DNA of 38,217 bases from Oscillospiraceae bacterium (GCA_017627975.1 JAGAFT010000196.1:1-38217); one strand, 5' to 3'; shown: positions 1 through 7,438, counted from the stretch's first letter. Program-made: numbers and translations. Notes: generated by a model from the letters alone, not told the origin.

Positions 1-314
1 ATTTCCAGCCTTGCAAACTTAACTGCCAGATTTGTAAAACTTACTTCTGTTTTGACCCCTTACTTTCCGCACTTTCTTTTGCAAACTCCGCCACGCTGGA
101 ACTTACTCTTGCAAACCGGAACCTCGGATTTCAATCGAGCATTGATCGTGAATAGCGGTTGCTCTTAATACAGTTTGCACGATGATTTTCACGATTCTTT
201 GCGCGTTGCCGGATATTGATATAGTTCAACACTTGCGCTTTTTCTGAATTTAGCAACGAAGAACACTTGCGCTTTACTGAAAAAGGTAGTATTCTATAGG
301 CGAGGTGAGTGTAA
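1..314. other. Non-coding AT-rich left edge
   Basis: No convincing reading frame lies here on either strand. The stretch is AT-rich like the ATPase gene that follows. The heptamer TGCAAAC appears at several places in the first 180 bases, and a 14-base direct repeat lies at its right end. It may be decayed accessory DNA plus the upstream region of the ATPase gene. A possible weak promoter (TTGCGC at 267-272, 17 bases, TATTCT at 290-295) could serve that gene, but the match is poor. Confidence 0.5.
228..275. repeat. Direct repeat of AACACTTGCGCTTT
   Basis: The 14-mer AACACTTGCGCTTT is present at 228-241 and again at 262-275, a period of 34 bases. Each copy is followed one or two bases later by CTGAA. 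The second copy overlaps the weak candidate -35 box of the ATPase gene, so the pair could be regulator half sites or a small duplication. No function can be assigned. Confidence 0.6.
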
Positions 315-1673
315 ATGTTTTTTGAACGTAAAATCTACCAGAAGTTTATAGCGTGGAAAAATGAAGCTCAAGGGCATAAGGCTTTATTAGTTGAGGGTGC
401 AAGACGAATCGGAAAGTCAACAATTGTCGAGGAATTCGGAAAAAGAGAATATAAAAGTTATATACTCATTGATTTTGCGAGAGCTACAGATGAGGTCAGA
501 GGTTATTTTTATCAGCATCTTAATGATTTGGACACCTTCTTTATGCTTCTCTCAGTTAACTACGGTGTTCAGCTCTATGATCGAGAAAGCCTGATTATCT
601 TTGACGAAGTACAGCTCTTTCCCAAAGCTCGCGAGTCAATAAAATATTTGGTTGCAGATGGCCGCTATGATTACATTGAGACGGGATCGTTGATTTCAAT
701 CAAGGAAAACGTTAAGGAAATTGTTGTTCCATCGGAAGAGCGAAAGATAAAAATGTATCCGCTTGATTTTGAGGAATTTTGCGGAGCGCTCGGAGAAGGA
801 CTGATTATTCCTTATATCAAAACCTGTTTTGAAAAAAGGCAGCCTTTGGAACGAGGGCTTCATGATAAGGCCATGCTGCTGTTCAAACAGTATATGCTGG
901 TCGGTGGAATGCCCAAGGCTGTAGCTGTTTTTCTTGAAGGAAGAAAGGATTTTGGAAAGGCAGATCTGGAAAAAAGGGATATCCTCAACCTGTACCGAGA
1001 CGACATCATGAAAATCAAAGCGCAGTATAGGGCAAAGGTATTGGCTATCTTCGATCAGATACCCGGACTACTGTCACAGCATGAAAAGAGAGTTGTTTTT
1101 AATCGAGTCATCGAAGGCTCCGGCGCTGAACAATACGAAGAGACTTTCTTCTGGCTCTCGGACTCCATGATAGCGAATGAGTGCCGCAAATGCGATGATC
1201 CAAATGTTGGCCTTTCGCTTAATGAGTCGGATACCTATATCAAATGCTATTTAGGAGATACCGGACTCTTGGTCAGCCATGCCTTTGATGAAAACGAATT
1301 GCTGGAGAATGAAGTATATAAGCAGATTCTGTCAGGAAAACTCTCACTGAACGAGGGAATGCTGTATGAGAATGTAATCGCTCAAATGTTGGTTGCAAAT
1401 GGGCATCGGTTATTCTTCTATACCCATTACAGCGAAGAAAAACACCGAAACGATATTGAAATTGATTTTATTATTTCAAACAACAGCAAGACCCGTTACA
1501 AGATGTACCCCATAGAAGTCAAATCCGGAAAGTCATATTCTTTGAATTCTTTGCTAAAGTGTAGAGAGAAATATAAGCAGAGGATCGGCGGTGTTTATGT
1601 GATTCATCCCAAAAACCTGATTCAGAAAGATGATATTCTCTGCATCCCACCGTATATGACGATATGCTTGTAA
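315..1673 (+). CDS. AAA family ATPase with DUF4143 domain
   Basis: A 452-residue protein of the common bacterial and archaeal ATPase family that pairs an N-terminal AAA_14 domain with a C-terminal DUF4143 domain. The Walker A motif is GARRIGKST (residues 28-36) and Walker B is LIIFDE (93-98). Near the C-terminus EIDFII followed by PIEVKSGK has the D...ExK spacing of a PD-(D/E)XK nuclease-like fold, usual for DUF4143. The start ATG is preceded by GAGGTGAG at 7-10 bases. Members are frequent in accessory DNA and their cellular role is not established; some are suspected of defence or toxin-antitoxin-like roles. The gene is visibly more AT-rich than the core genes further right and has only gene remnants and an orphan antitoxin beside it, suggesting horizontal acquisition. 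The length is normal for the family, so it is probably intact. Confidence 0.9.
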   Translation: MFFERKIYQKFIAWKNEAQGHKALLVEGARRIGKSTIVEEFGKREYKSYILIDFARATDEVRGYFYQHLNDLDTFFMLLSVNYGVQLYDRESLIIFDEVQLFPKARESIKYLVADGRYDYIETGSLISIKENVKEIVVPSEERKIKMYPLDFEEFCGALGEGLIIPYIKTCFEKRQPLERGLHDKAMLLFKQYMLVGGMPKAVAVFLEGRKDFGKADLEKRDILNLYRDDIMKIKAQYRAKVLAIFDQIPGLLSQHEKRVVFNRVIEGSGAEQYEETFFWLSDSMIANECRKCDDPNVGLSLNESDTYIKCYLGDTGLLVSHAFDENELLENEVYKQILSGKLSLNEGMLYENVIAQMLVANGHRLFFYTHYSEEKHRNDIEIDFIISNNSKTRYKMYPIEVKSGKSYSLNSLLKCREKYKQRIGGVYVIHPKNLIQKDDILCIPPYMTICL

Positions 1674-1723
1674 TGGCACGGAAAAACGAACTCATACTTC
1701 ACTAACTCGTAATCAATAATCTG

Positions 1724-2110
1724 ACCTGATTAACAAAACACGTAGAACAGAATAAATTAGCAGTAAAGCCCTATGATGGTACTCTATCAGAGTATGTTTT
1801 CTATCTGATGACGACAATTCAAAAAGAGCTAGAAGCAAATGCCCCCGCAACAGCACAAAAAAATATTAATTTAAAGGTATTAAATGATACGGTTATCAGT
1901 GTTCCACCAATTGAGGAACAAGAGGCCATACTTGTTGCGCTGAATAAACTCTTTGAAAAAGAACAACAAGCCAGGGAAACCGCCGAGCAGGTCATTGACC
2001 AAATCGACACGATGAAAAAAGCAATCCTCGCCCGTGCTTTCCGCGGCGGACTCAGCACCAGCGATCCCGCCGACGAAAGCGCGGAGGAACTGCTGAAACG
2101 GATCCTGTAG
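1724..2110 (+). pseudogene. hsdS: Remnant of type I restriction specificity subunit (HsdS C-terminus)
   Basis: The open frame runs from just after a TGA at 1721-1723 to the stop at 2108-2110. An internal ATG at 1808 gives a 100-residue ORF, but the HsdS-like translation begins before it, which shows that the 5' part of the gene is gone. Diagnostic features are SVPPIEEQEAIL, the usual end of a target-recognition domain, followed by a long charged helix (LFEKEQQARETAEQVIDQID) and the terminal KAILARAFRG...ELL, the conserved spacer and C-terminus of HsdS. HsdS would specify DNA recognition for a HsdR/HsdM complex. Neither hsdR nor hsdM is present, so this fragment cannot work in that role here. 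No ribosome binding site stands before the internal ATG. Confidence 0.8.
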
Positions 2111-2317
2111 GAGAGATAGATATATAGTGGGTTTACTCTGCAATGGCATTCAATGGTAATGTCATAAGGTTATTCCGCTGTATTGTGATGGTTCATTACA
2201 TTCAACCGTTAGAAATATCTCTGCTCGATCCACCTCTTGCGCGCCCCTGTGCGTCCCCGAAAGTCTCGTGCAAACCGTAACCCTGGTGGCTGAGCGATAA
2301 TGAACTCCAAAGATCTC
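2111..2317. other. Gap between the HsdS remnant and the AbiE operator
   Basis: Together with the operator region below, 302 bases separate two coding features. No open frame with family resemblance and no terminator hairpin was seen in this part. It is probably the scar left by the recombination that joined the two remnants. Confidence 0.5.
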
Positions 2318-2399
2318 TTTCGCTACATGTTCACGGGACGTGTAGCGAAAAAGTTATTGACTTTCTCGCTACACCAATATATGATGTGTAGCGAGAAAG
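2318..2399. repeat. Two inverted repeats: probable AbiEi operators
   Basis: IR1 is TTTCGCTACA (2318-2327) paired with TGTAGCGAAA (2341-2350), 13-base spacer. IR2 is CTTTCTCGCTACAC (2361-2374) paired with GTGTAGCGAGAAAG (2386-2399), 11-base spacer, a perfect 14-base match. All four arms share the core CGCTACA or its complement. AbiEi antitoxins are known to bind inverted repeats in their own promoter and repress it, so these are the expected autoregulatory sites. That binding is inferred from the family. Confidence 0.8.
2357..2385 (+). promoter_or_regulatory. Promoter of abiEi, embedded in the operator
   Basis: TTGACT (2357-2362), a 17-base spacer and TATGAT (2380-2385) form a strong sigma-A-type promoter. 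The left arm of IR2 overlaps the end of the -35 box and the spacer, the -10 box lies within the IR2 spacer, and the right arm covers the expected start site. A repressor bound to IR2 would block polymerase. Confidence 0.8.
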
Positions 2400-2412
2400 G
2401 AGACTGGCTGCT

Positions 2413-3000
2413 ATGGACGATAAGCTATGGGCATATCTGGAAAAGAATAATGGTTTTTACCGCATCGCGGATGCAAAAGCTTTGGGTGTTTCCAAGGGAA
2501 TGGCATCTGGGTTTGTGAAGGAAGCGGGACTGAGCAAGGTTGCACATGGAGTGTATTGTTCGGATGAAGCGTGGCCGGACAGGCTTTTCCTGATTCAGAT
2601 TCGAAATCGTAAGGTCATCTTTTCACATGAGACAGCCCTTTTTCTGCACGGGTTGTCTGACAGGGAATCCCCTCAGCCTGTGGTAACCGTAAAAAGAGGT
2701 TATAACGCAAGCCATCTGAAAGCGGATAACATTAAGGTTTATACTGTGATTCCAGAATGGTTCGAAATCGGACTACAGGAGATTCAAACGTCTTCCGGGA
2801 ATACGGTGAGGGTATATGACAGAGAACGCTGTATCTGCGATATTTTGAGAGAAAAAAAACGGATGGATATTCAGGTGTTCCAGGTCGCATTGAATACATA
2901 CTTTAAGGATCAGAATAAAGACATTCATAAACTGATGAAGTATGCATCGGAATTCGGGATTGAAAAAAAGTTGCGCCAATATACGGAGGTACTTTTATGA
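2413..3000 (+). CDS. abiEi: Type IV toxin-antitoxin system antitoxin, AbiEi family
   Basis: A 195-residue protein with an N-terminal winged helix (about residues 1-50, ending KVAHGVYCS) that in this family binds the operator, followed by the AbiEi C-terminal domain with the block FSHETALFLHGLSDR and the later VYDRERCICDIL. In AbiE systems the antitoxin counters the nucleotidyltransferase toxin AbiEii without stable complex formation and represses the operon. The start is fixed by AGGAG at 2398-2402, ten bases before the ATG. The stop overlaps the toxin start as ATGA, the usual translational coupling. The length is complete and no defect is seen, but the toxin partner is truncated, so this is now an orphan antitoxin, perhaps kept as a self-regulated DNA-binding protein or as protection against a related toxin elsewhere. 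Confidence 0.9.
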   Translation: MDDKLWAYLEKNNGFYRIADAKALGVSKGMASGFVKEAGLSKVAHGVYCSDEAWPDRLFLIQIRNRKVIFSHETALFLHGLSDRESPQPVVTVKRGYNASHLKADNIKVYTVIPEWFEIGLQEIQTSSGNTVRVYDRERCICDILREKKRMDIQVFQVALNTYFKDQNKDIHKLMKYASEFGIEKKLRQYTEVLL

Positions 3001-3086
3001 TCAAATCGCGGATGCAGTGGAACGCGCTGATCAAAAACAAGGCGGCAGGAGCTGGGGATAAGTCGCAGATCCTGCTGCGCATCTAA
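2997..3086 (+). pseudogene. abiEii: Truncated AbiEii toxin remnant (29 codons)
   Basis: The frame starts with an ATG overlapping the antitoxin stop (ATGA at 2997-3000) and encodes MIKSRMQWNALIKN then about 15 more residues ending SQILLRI before TAA. This matches the usual N-terminus of AbiEii nucleotidyltransferase toxins, in which a similar segment continues into an N-Y-M-E-R-F-L-like stretch. Everything after that point, including the nucleotidyltransferase domain, is missing. The break abuts the terminator of the neighbouring minus-strand gene, so a deletion or recombination ended here. No toxic activity is expected. Confidence 0.75.
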
Positions 3087-3120
3087 AAAGACCGTCTCTC
3101 ATCTTCTGAGAGACGGTCTT
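3083..3120 (-). terminator. Intrinsic terminator of the BI-1/LysM unit
   Basis: AAGACCGTCTCTC (3088-3100) pairs perfectly with GAGAGACGGTCTT (3108-3120) around a 7-base loop. On the minus strand the stem is followed by a short T run (complement of the AAAAAG at 3085-3090 region), so it terminates transcripts coming from the LysM gene at 3156-3398. It also overlaps the end of the truncated toxin. Confidence 0.85.
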
Positions 3121-3155
3121 GTGCGGTATAAACAGAGCAGATTGTTGTTTCAGGC

Positions 3156-3398
3156 TTACCTGTAAATCGTGGGATAAACGGTAAGCTGCTGGCCGACTCG
3201 GATCATGCTTGGATCTGCAAGGTTGTTCCACTGGGCGATCTGCATGAAGTTGACGCCAAAGCGGGAGCCGATGCCGATCAGGGTGTCTCCGGAGGCCACG
3301 GTATAGACGATGTAGTTTCCGTGGTCAACAAAGCTGCCGTTGGCATAAGGGGTGCCGCCGCTTACGTCTTCGAGGGTTTTTTCTGTGTCGATGGCCAT
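3156..3398 (-). CDS. Small LysM protein with double-glycine leader
   Basis: An 80-residue protein. The chosen start has AGGAG seven bases upstream; a longer upstream frame exists but lacks a ribosome binding site. Residues 1-15 (MAIDTEKTLEDVSGG) fit the double-glycine leader pattern of class II bacteriocins and related exported peptides: Leu at -7, Val at -4, Gly-Gly at -2/-1. The remaining 65 residues are one LysM domain (about residues 29-77), with YTVASGDTLIGIG, NNL and VGQQLTVYP as landmarks. LysM domains bind N-acetylglucosamine polymers such as peptidoglycan. The likely picture is cleavage and export by a peptidase-containing ABC transporter, then cell-wall binding; no such transporter lies in this window. 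It follows the BI-1-like gene on the same strand after a 76-base gap and ends at a terminator. A close paralogue lies at 7439-7684. The domain call is firm; the export route is inference. Confidence 0.85.
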   Translation of the reverse strand: MAIDTEKTLEDVSGGTPYANGSFVDHGNYIVYTVASGDTLIGIGSRFGVNFMQIAQWNNLADPSMIRVGQQLTVYPTIYR

Positions 3399-3474
3399 TT
3401 TTAAACTCCTTTCGTCATTTGGTATCATTACTCGGATGCCGCGCGGGCTTCCGTGACTGCTCGGACTGTATCGC

Positions 3475-4323
3475 TTAATTCTTTTTGCCCTTGTCGGCAA
3501 AGCGCATCAGCAGGTCCAGAATCTTGAGATAGACCCAGAGAACCGTGAAGACCAGACCGAAGGCCGCGGACCACTCGTACTCCCTGGGGTAGCCCTGCTC
3601 TACACAGGTCTGAATCAGGGAGAAATCGCTGATCAGGAACAGAGCGGCGATCACCAGGCCGATCACATCCAGCGTGACGGAGAGGGCGGCGTTCTGAATT
3701 AGGGCCATTGCATAGGGGCGGGTGGCAGGGATCACAAACCCGATCCCCGTGAAAAACGCGATCCCAAGGGACCCCAGGAACAGGGAGAGCAGAACCATGC
3801 GATACTTTTTGCCGTCTCTGATGCGGCCGGAGGTGTACAGGCGGCTCATGACCGCGATGACCGCGACGGTGAGCAGAAGGGCTTCCAGACCCAGATACTC
3901 ATATCCCTTCAGCACGTCAAAAACGAGGAAGGAAATGACATAGCCCTGGCTGACGGAATACAAGGTACCGGTAACCGGGATCGTTTTCCGCAGAAAGATT
4001 CCCAAAAGCTCAGCGATGAAGCCGACTGCAAACACGGCGGTCAGGATGAGGGCCTCTGTCTTCGTGAGGGTAACGGTAAACTTGTCATAGACCGTGAACG
4101 TCTGCCATACGGCATCCCCGGCGAAGATGGCCTGCGCCAGAATCTGCAGCACAATGCCCGCCAGCGTCATCAGCAGGAAGAAACCGGTCTTGGAGGCGAT
4201 TCCGGAGTAGGTTGCGGCATCATTGATCTCCGCACGTTCGGTCACTCTGCTCAGCCGGCTCAGGACCGGGTTGGAATGAAGCAGAGTCGTGGCGGATCTG
4301 TTTTCCATCGCAAGAGTATTCAT
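3475..4323 (-). CDS. Bax inhibitor-1/YccA family membrane protein
   Basis: A 282-residue integral membrane protein with about seven hydrophobic segments. The N-terminal stretch NPVLSRL...DAATYSGIASKT is characteristic of the bacterial BI-1-like subgroup (PF12811), whose members are inner-membrane proteins of unsettled function, possibly ion leak channels. The conserved C-terminal part includes ISDFSLIQTCVEQG and YEWSAAFGLVFTVLWVYLKIL. The start was set at the ATG preceded by AAAGGAG nine bases upstream; the frame is open for another 26 codons but without a ribosome binding site. It has its own promoter at 4392-4420 and is divergent from the STAS-kinase gene. The small LysM gene downstream probably shares its transcript, which points to an envelope-related job. 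Confidence 0.9.
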   Translation of the reverse strand: MNTLAMENRSATTLLHSNPVLSRLSRVTERAEINDAATYSGIASKTGFFLLMTLAGIVLQILAQAIFAGDAVWQTFTVYDKFTVTLTKTEALILTAVFAVGFIAELLGIFLRKTIPVTGTLYSVSQGYVISFLVFDVLKGYEYLGLEALLLTVAVIAVMSRLYTSGRIRDGKKYRMVLLSLFLGSLGIAFFTGIGFVIPATRPYAMALIQNAALSVTLDVIGLVIAALFLISDFSLIQTCVEQGYPREYEWSAAFGLVFTVLWVYLKILDLLMRFADKGKKN

Positions 4324-4391
4324 GGTACATAACTCCTTTTGATATTTGTGATCTATCATTCTGCAAAACGTAATCTCTTGTTTACAGGCAT

Positions 4392-4420
4392 AATATATCA
4401 CAGCTTATGTCACAGGACAA
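4392..4420 (-). promoter_or_regulatory. Promoter of the BI-1/LysM unit
   Basis: On the minus strand TTGTCC (4420-4415), a 17-base spacer and TATATT (4397-4392). The spacer consists of TGTGACATAAGCTGTGA, a direct repeat of TGTGA with a 12-base period. A similar TGTGA repeat precedes the second LysM gene. Confidence 0.65.
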
Positions 4421-4438
4421 GCACACAAAAATCGAGAA

Positions 4439-4468
4439 TTGTCATTGTGCTTTTTGCCGGAATATGAT
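4439..4468 (+). promoter_or_regulatory. Promoter of the STAS-kinase gene
   Basis: TTGTCA (4439-4444), an 18-base spacer and TATGAT (4463-4468) precede the gene by about 65 bases. It is back to back with the minus-strand promoter at 4392-4420; the two -35 boxes are 18 bases apart, so one regulator could act on both. Confidence 0.6.
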
Positions 4469-4534
4469 AGATTAAAGAAACAGGAATCATACGTTTCCGT
4501 GCGGAATGAACTGCGCAGCAAAAGGATGTGCGAT

Positions 4535-5707
4535 ATGCAGACAGATTATGAAAACGGAATACTTACCCTGATACCGCCGGAGCATGTGGATGCCGTCAAT
4601 GCCTCAGCATTTCAGGCGGAAGTCATGGAACAGCTGGAAAAATGTCAGCCTGACGCCGTCGTGCTGGACTGCGACCGGGTGAACTATATGAGCAGTGCGG
4701 GACTGCGGGTCGTGCTCCGGGTGAAACAGAAGGTTGACCGGACCAGCCTGATCAACGTCCGTCCCGATCTTTACGATATCCTGGACGTGACCGGATTTAC
4801 AGAGATGATGGAGGTCCAGAAGGTCTATCGCATGATCTCCCTGCAGGACTGCGAGATGATCGGCCAGGGGGCAAACGGAAAGGTATACCGTCTGGATCGG
4901 GAAAACATCATCAAAGTCTATCTGAAAGATGCCCTTCCGGCCATTCAGCGCGAGCGGGAACTGGCCCGGGCTGCTTTCGTCCTGGGGGTTCCGTCGGCCA
5001 TTCCGTATGATGTGGTCCAGATCAAAGAAGGCGGCTATGGCACGGTTTACGAACTGCTGAACGCGAAAACCTTTATACAGGTATTCAAAGACGGCGAAAA
5101 GAGTATGGATGAGCTTGCGGAGATGAGCACGTCGCTCCTGAAGCTGATTCATTCACGGATTGTGAAACAGAGCTTTGTGCCTTCGATCAGGGATACGGCG
5201 CTGAAGTGGACAGAAACCGCGAAAGCCGGCCTGCCGGAAGAAGTGTATGAGAGACTGTACGCGATGATCGAGGCGGTTCCGGATGACAGCCACATGATCC
5301 ACGGCGACTATCACTACCGAAATATCATGTACCAGGACGGGGAGACCCTGCTGATCGATATGGATAAGCTCAGCCACGGACATCCCGTCTTCGAGCTGGC
5401 GGCCATGTACAACGCCTATTGCGGCTTCGGCACGGTGGATCCTGCCGCGGGAGAACAGTTTTTGGGGATTCCGAATGAAACGGCCGCCCTTCTCTGGCGC
5501 GGCCAGCTGGAACGGTACCTGGATACGAAAGATGAGCAGGCGGTGCGGGAAGTGGAGGAGAAAGCGGCGGTCGTCGGGCACATTCGCCTTCTGCAGCACT
5601 ACATCCGCAGAAACGGCCTCGACACCGAGGAGGGGCGCAGAAAGATTGTAGTTTCCCGTACCGTGCTGGAGGAACTGCTCTCCCGTGTGAATACGCTGGA
5701 GTTCTGA
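4535..5707 (+). CDS. STAS domain fused to an aminoglycoside-phosphotransferase-like kinase
   Basis: A 390-residue two-domain protein. Residues 1-100 form a STAS (anti-anti-sigma) domain with VVLDCDRVNYMSSAGLRVVL, where Ser53 or Ser54 occupies the position phosphorylated in SpoIIAA/RsbV-type proteins. Residues from about 105 form a kinase fold: glycine loop GQGANGKVY (110-118), lysine in IIKVY (127), catalytic HGDYHYRN (256-263) and metal-binding LIDMD (Asp275). This kinase group is related to aminoglycoside/choline kinases. The start at 4535 was chosen because AAAGGA lies eight bases upstream; longer in-frame starts have none. The substrate is unknown: the kinase might phosphorylate the STAS serine, a small molecule or a partner. 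It is followed 39 bases later by cardiolipin synthase, consistent with an envelope or stress role. Antibiotic resistance is not implied. Confidence 0.85.
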   Translation: MQTDYENGILTLIPPEHVDAVNASAFQAEVMEQLEKCQPDAVVLDCDRVNYMSSAGLRVVLRVKQKVDRTSLINVRPDLYDILDVTGFTEMMEVQKVYRMISLQDCEMIGQGANGKVYRLDRENIIKVYLKDALPAIQRERELARAAFVLGVPSAIPYDVVQIKEGGYGTVYELLNAKTFIQVFKDGEKSMDELAEMSTSLLKLIHSRIVKQSFVPSIRDTALKWTETAKAGLPEEVYERLYAMIEAVPDDSHMIHGDYHYRNIMYQDGETLLIDMDKLSHGHPVFELAAMYNAYCGFGTVDPAAGEQFLGIPNETAALLWRGQLERYLDTKDEQAVREVEEKAAVVGHIRLLQHYIRRNGLDTEEGRRKIVVSRTVLEELLSRVNTLEF

Positions 5708-5746
5708 GATATTTTTCGTATCGTTTAGACCCGGAAAACAGAACGG

Positions 5747-7333
5747 ATGAAGGGAAGGAATTTGTTGGAAAAAGAAGAGGGCATCGTAAGGCTTTCCAAA
5801 CCGATCAAAAAAGGGCTTCTGCGCCTGGTATTCAGCAGGTTTTTCGTGATTGCCCTGCTGGCGGTTATGCAGATCGCGATTCTGGTAAGCGCTTATGTTT
5901 ATTTTACGGATAAGCTGCCGATCCTGATCAATCTCATGCGGCTGTTCTCCCTTGCGATGGTGGTCTACCTGTTTAACTGCAAGATGGACTCCTCCGCCAA
6001 GCTGACCTGGATGTTCATCATTGCGATTCTTCCGCTGGCCGGAGCTGCGTTTCTGTTGTTTACGCAATCGAACTTCGGACACCGGCTGGAGCGCAGACTG
6101 GTCGATGAACAGATTCAGACGAGCCGGGAATTCCTGAAACAGCCGGAGAATGTCCTCGAAAAGCTGGCGCATGACGGCTCCGGCGTCGACGACCTCTGCC
6201 GCTATCTCAACCGAAGCGGATGCTTCCCGCTGTTCGAACACACCGCGGTGCGGTATTTCCCGCTGGGCGAAGACATGTTCGAGGCCATGCTCGAGGAGCT
6301 GGAAAAGGCGGAGAAGTTCATCTTCCTGGAGTATTTCATTATCCAGGAGGGATATATGTGGGGGCGGGTTCTGGACATCCTGACGCGCAAGGCGAAGGCG
6401 GGGGTGGAGATCCGGGTTTTGTACGACGGCATGTGTGAGATGTTCACGCTGCCGGTCGGCTACTGGAAGCTTCTGGAAAAAGTCGGAATCCGGGCGAGAC
6501 CCTTTTCGACGATCAAGCCCATTGTATCCTCCCACTACAACTACCGCGACCACCGTAAAATCCTTGTGATTGACGGCAAGGTGGCGTTCACCGGCGGTGT
6601 CAATCTTGCCGACGAGTACATCAACCGCATTGAGCGTTTCGGGCACTGGAAGGATACGGCGGTGATGCTGAAAGGGCCTGCCGTCAAAAGCTTCACCCTG
6701 ATGTTTCTTCAGATGTGGTACGTCGGAAACAAGGAGCCGGATTACGAGAGCTTTCTGGGGGAGACAGAGGAAGCTCCCGGGGCGAAGGGCTACGTCATGC
6801 CCTACTGCGACTCTCCTTTGGATGGGGACAAGGTAGGAGAATCGGTCTACATCGACCTCCTGAACCGGGCTACGGACTATGTCCACATCATATCGCCCTA
6901 TCTCATTCTGGATGGGGAACTGGAGACGGCCATGCGCTTTGCCGCCGAGCGCGGTGTGGATGTAAAGCTTATTCTCCCGGGAATTCCGGACAAGAAGGTG
7001 GCGTATGCTCTGGCAAAGACGCATTATAAGTCTCTGACGGAGTCGGGGGTGAAGATCTTCGAGTATACGCCGGGCTTTGTCCATGCCAAGGTGTTTGTCA
7101 GTGATGACCGGAAGGCCGTGGTCGGTACGATCAACCTGGACTATCGCAGTCTCTACCATCACTTTGAATGCGCCGCGTATCTGTACCGGACGGAATGCAT
7201 CCCGGAGATCGAGAAAGATTATCTGGAAACACTGGCAAAATGCCGCAGTGTCACCGACGAGACCATCAGAAAGGAAAAAATAACGACGAAACTCATCGGT
7301 CAGACGGTGAAGTTCCTGTCTCCGCTGATGTAA
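5747..7333 (+). CDS. cls: Cardiolipin synthase (phospholipase D family)
   Basis: A 528-residue membrane enzyme that joins two phosphatidylglycerol molecules into cardiolipin and glycerol. N-terminal hydrophobic segments lie at about residues 32-53, 59-77 and 86-106, followed by two phospholipase D modules. The HKD motifs are HRKILVID (His269, Lys271, Asp276) with FTGGVNLADEY after it, and HAKVFVSD (His446, Lys448, Asp453) with GTINLDYRS after it. All catalytic residues are present and the length is as usual for Cls. The ATG at 5747 has a poor ribosome binding site; a TTG six codons later (5765) has GGAAGGA just upstream and may be the true start. It probably shares the STAS-kinase transcript. 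Confidence 0.93.
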   Translation: MKGRNLLEKEEGIVRLSKPIKKGLLRLVFSRFFVIALLAVMQIAILVSAYVYFTDKLPILINLMRLFSLAMVVYLFNCKMDSSAKLTWMFIIAILPLAGAAFLLFTQSNFGHRLERRLVDEQIQTSREFLKQPENVLEKLAHDGSGVDDLCRYLNRSGCFPLFEHTAVRYFPLGEDMFEAMLEELEKAEKFIFLEYFIIQEGYMWGRVLDILTRKAKAGVEIRVLYDGMCEMFTLPVGYWKLLEKVGIRARPFSTIKPIVSSHYNYRDHRKILVIDGKVAFTGGVNLADEYINRIERFGHWKDTAVMLKGPAVKSFTLMFLQMWYVGNKEPDYESFLGETEEAPGAKGYVMPYCDSPLDGDKVGESVYIDLLNRATDYVHIISPYLILDGELETAMRFAAERGVDVKLILPGIPDKKVAYALAKTHYKSLTESGVKIFEYTPGFVHAKVFVSDDRKAVVGTINLDYRSLYHHFECAAYLYRTECIPEIEKDYLETLAKCRSVTDETIRKEKITTKLIGQTVKFLSPLM

Positions 7334-7371
7334 GAGCCGGTTTTTTGAAGGTCTGATGAAAGTGAGAAACC

Positions 7372-7406
7372 GTGTGACACTTGTGTGACGGTTCCGGTGC
7401 TATGAT
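7372..7406 (+). promoter_or_regulatory. Probable activator-dependent promoter of the second LysM gene
   Basis: An extended -10 box TGCTATGAT (7398-7406) has no good -35 at 17 bases. In its place is a direct repeat GTGTGAC (7372-7378 and 7383-7389) with an 11-base period, about one helical turn. This arrangement suggests an activator bound over the -35 region, but the regulator is unknown. Confidence 0.5.
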
Positions 7407-7438
7407 AAGCTCACAAAACAACAAAGGAGATAACAATC

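Noticed and set aside
315..3120. A complete defence island
   Set aside because: The restriction piece and the AbiE toxin are fragments and only a DUF4143 ATPase and an orphan antitoxin are intact, so no complete defence system can be claimed.
4535..5707. Aminoglycoside resistance phosphotransferase
   Set aside because: The kinase fold is shared, but the STAS fusion and the genomic context point to signalling.
5153..7162. A 669-residue antisense frame over the kinase fusion and cardiolipin synthase
   Set aside because: Both sense genes have full motif sets; the antisense translation has no recognisable domain and an Arg/His/Gln-rich shadow composition.
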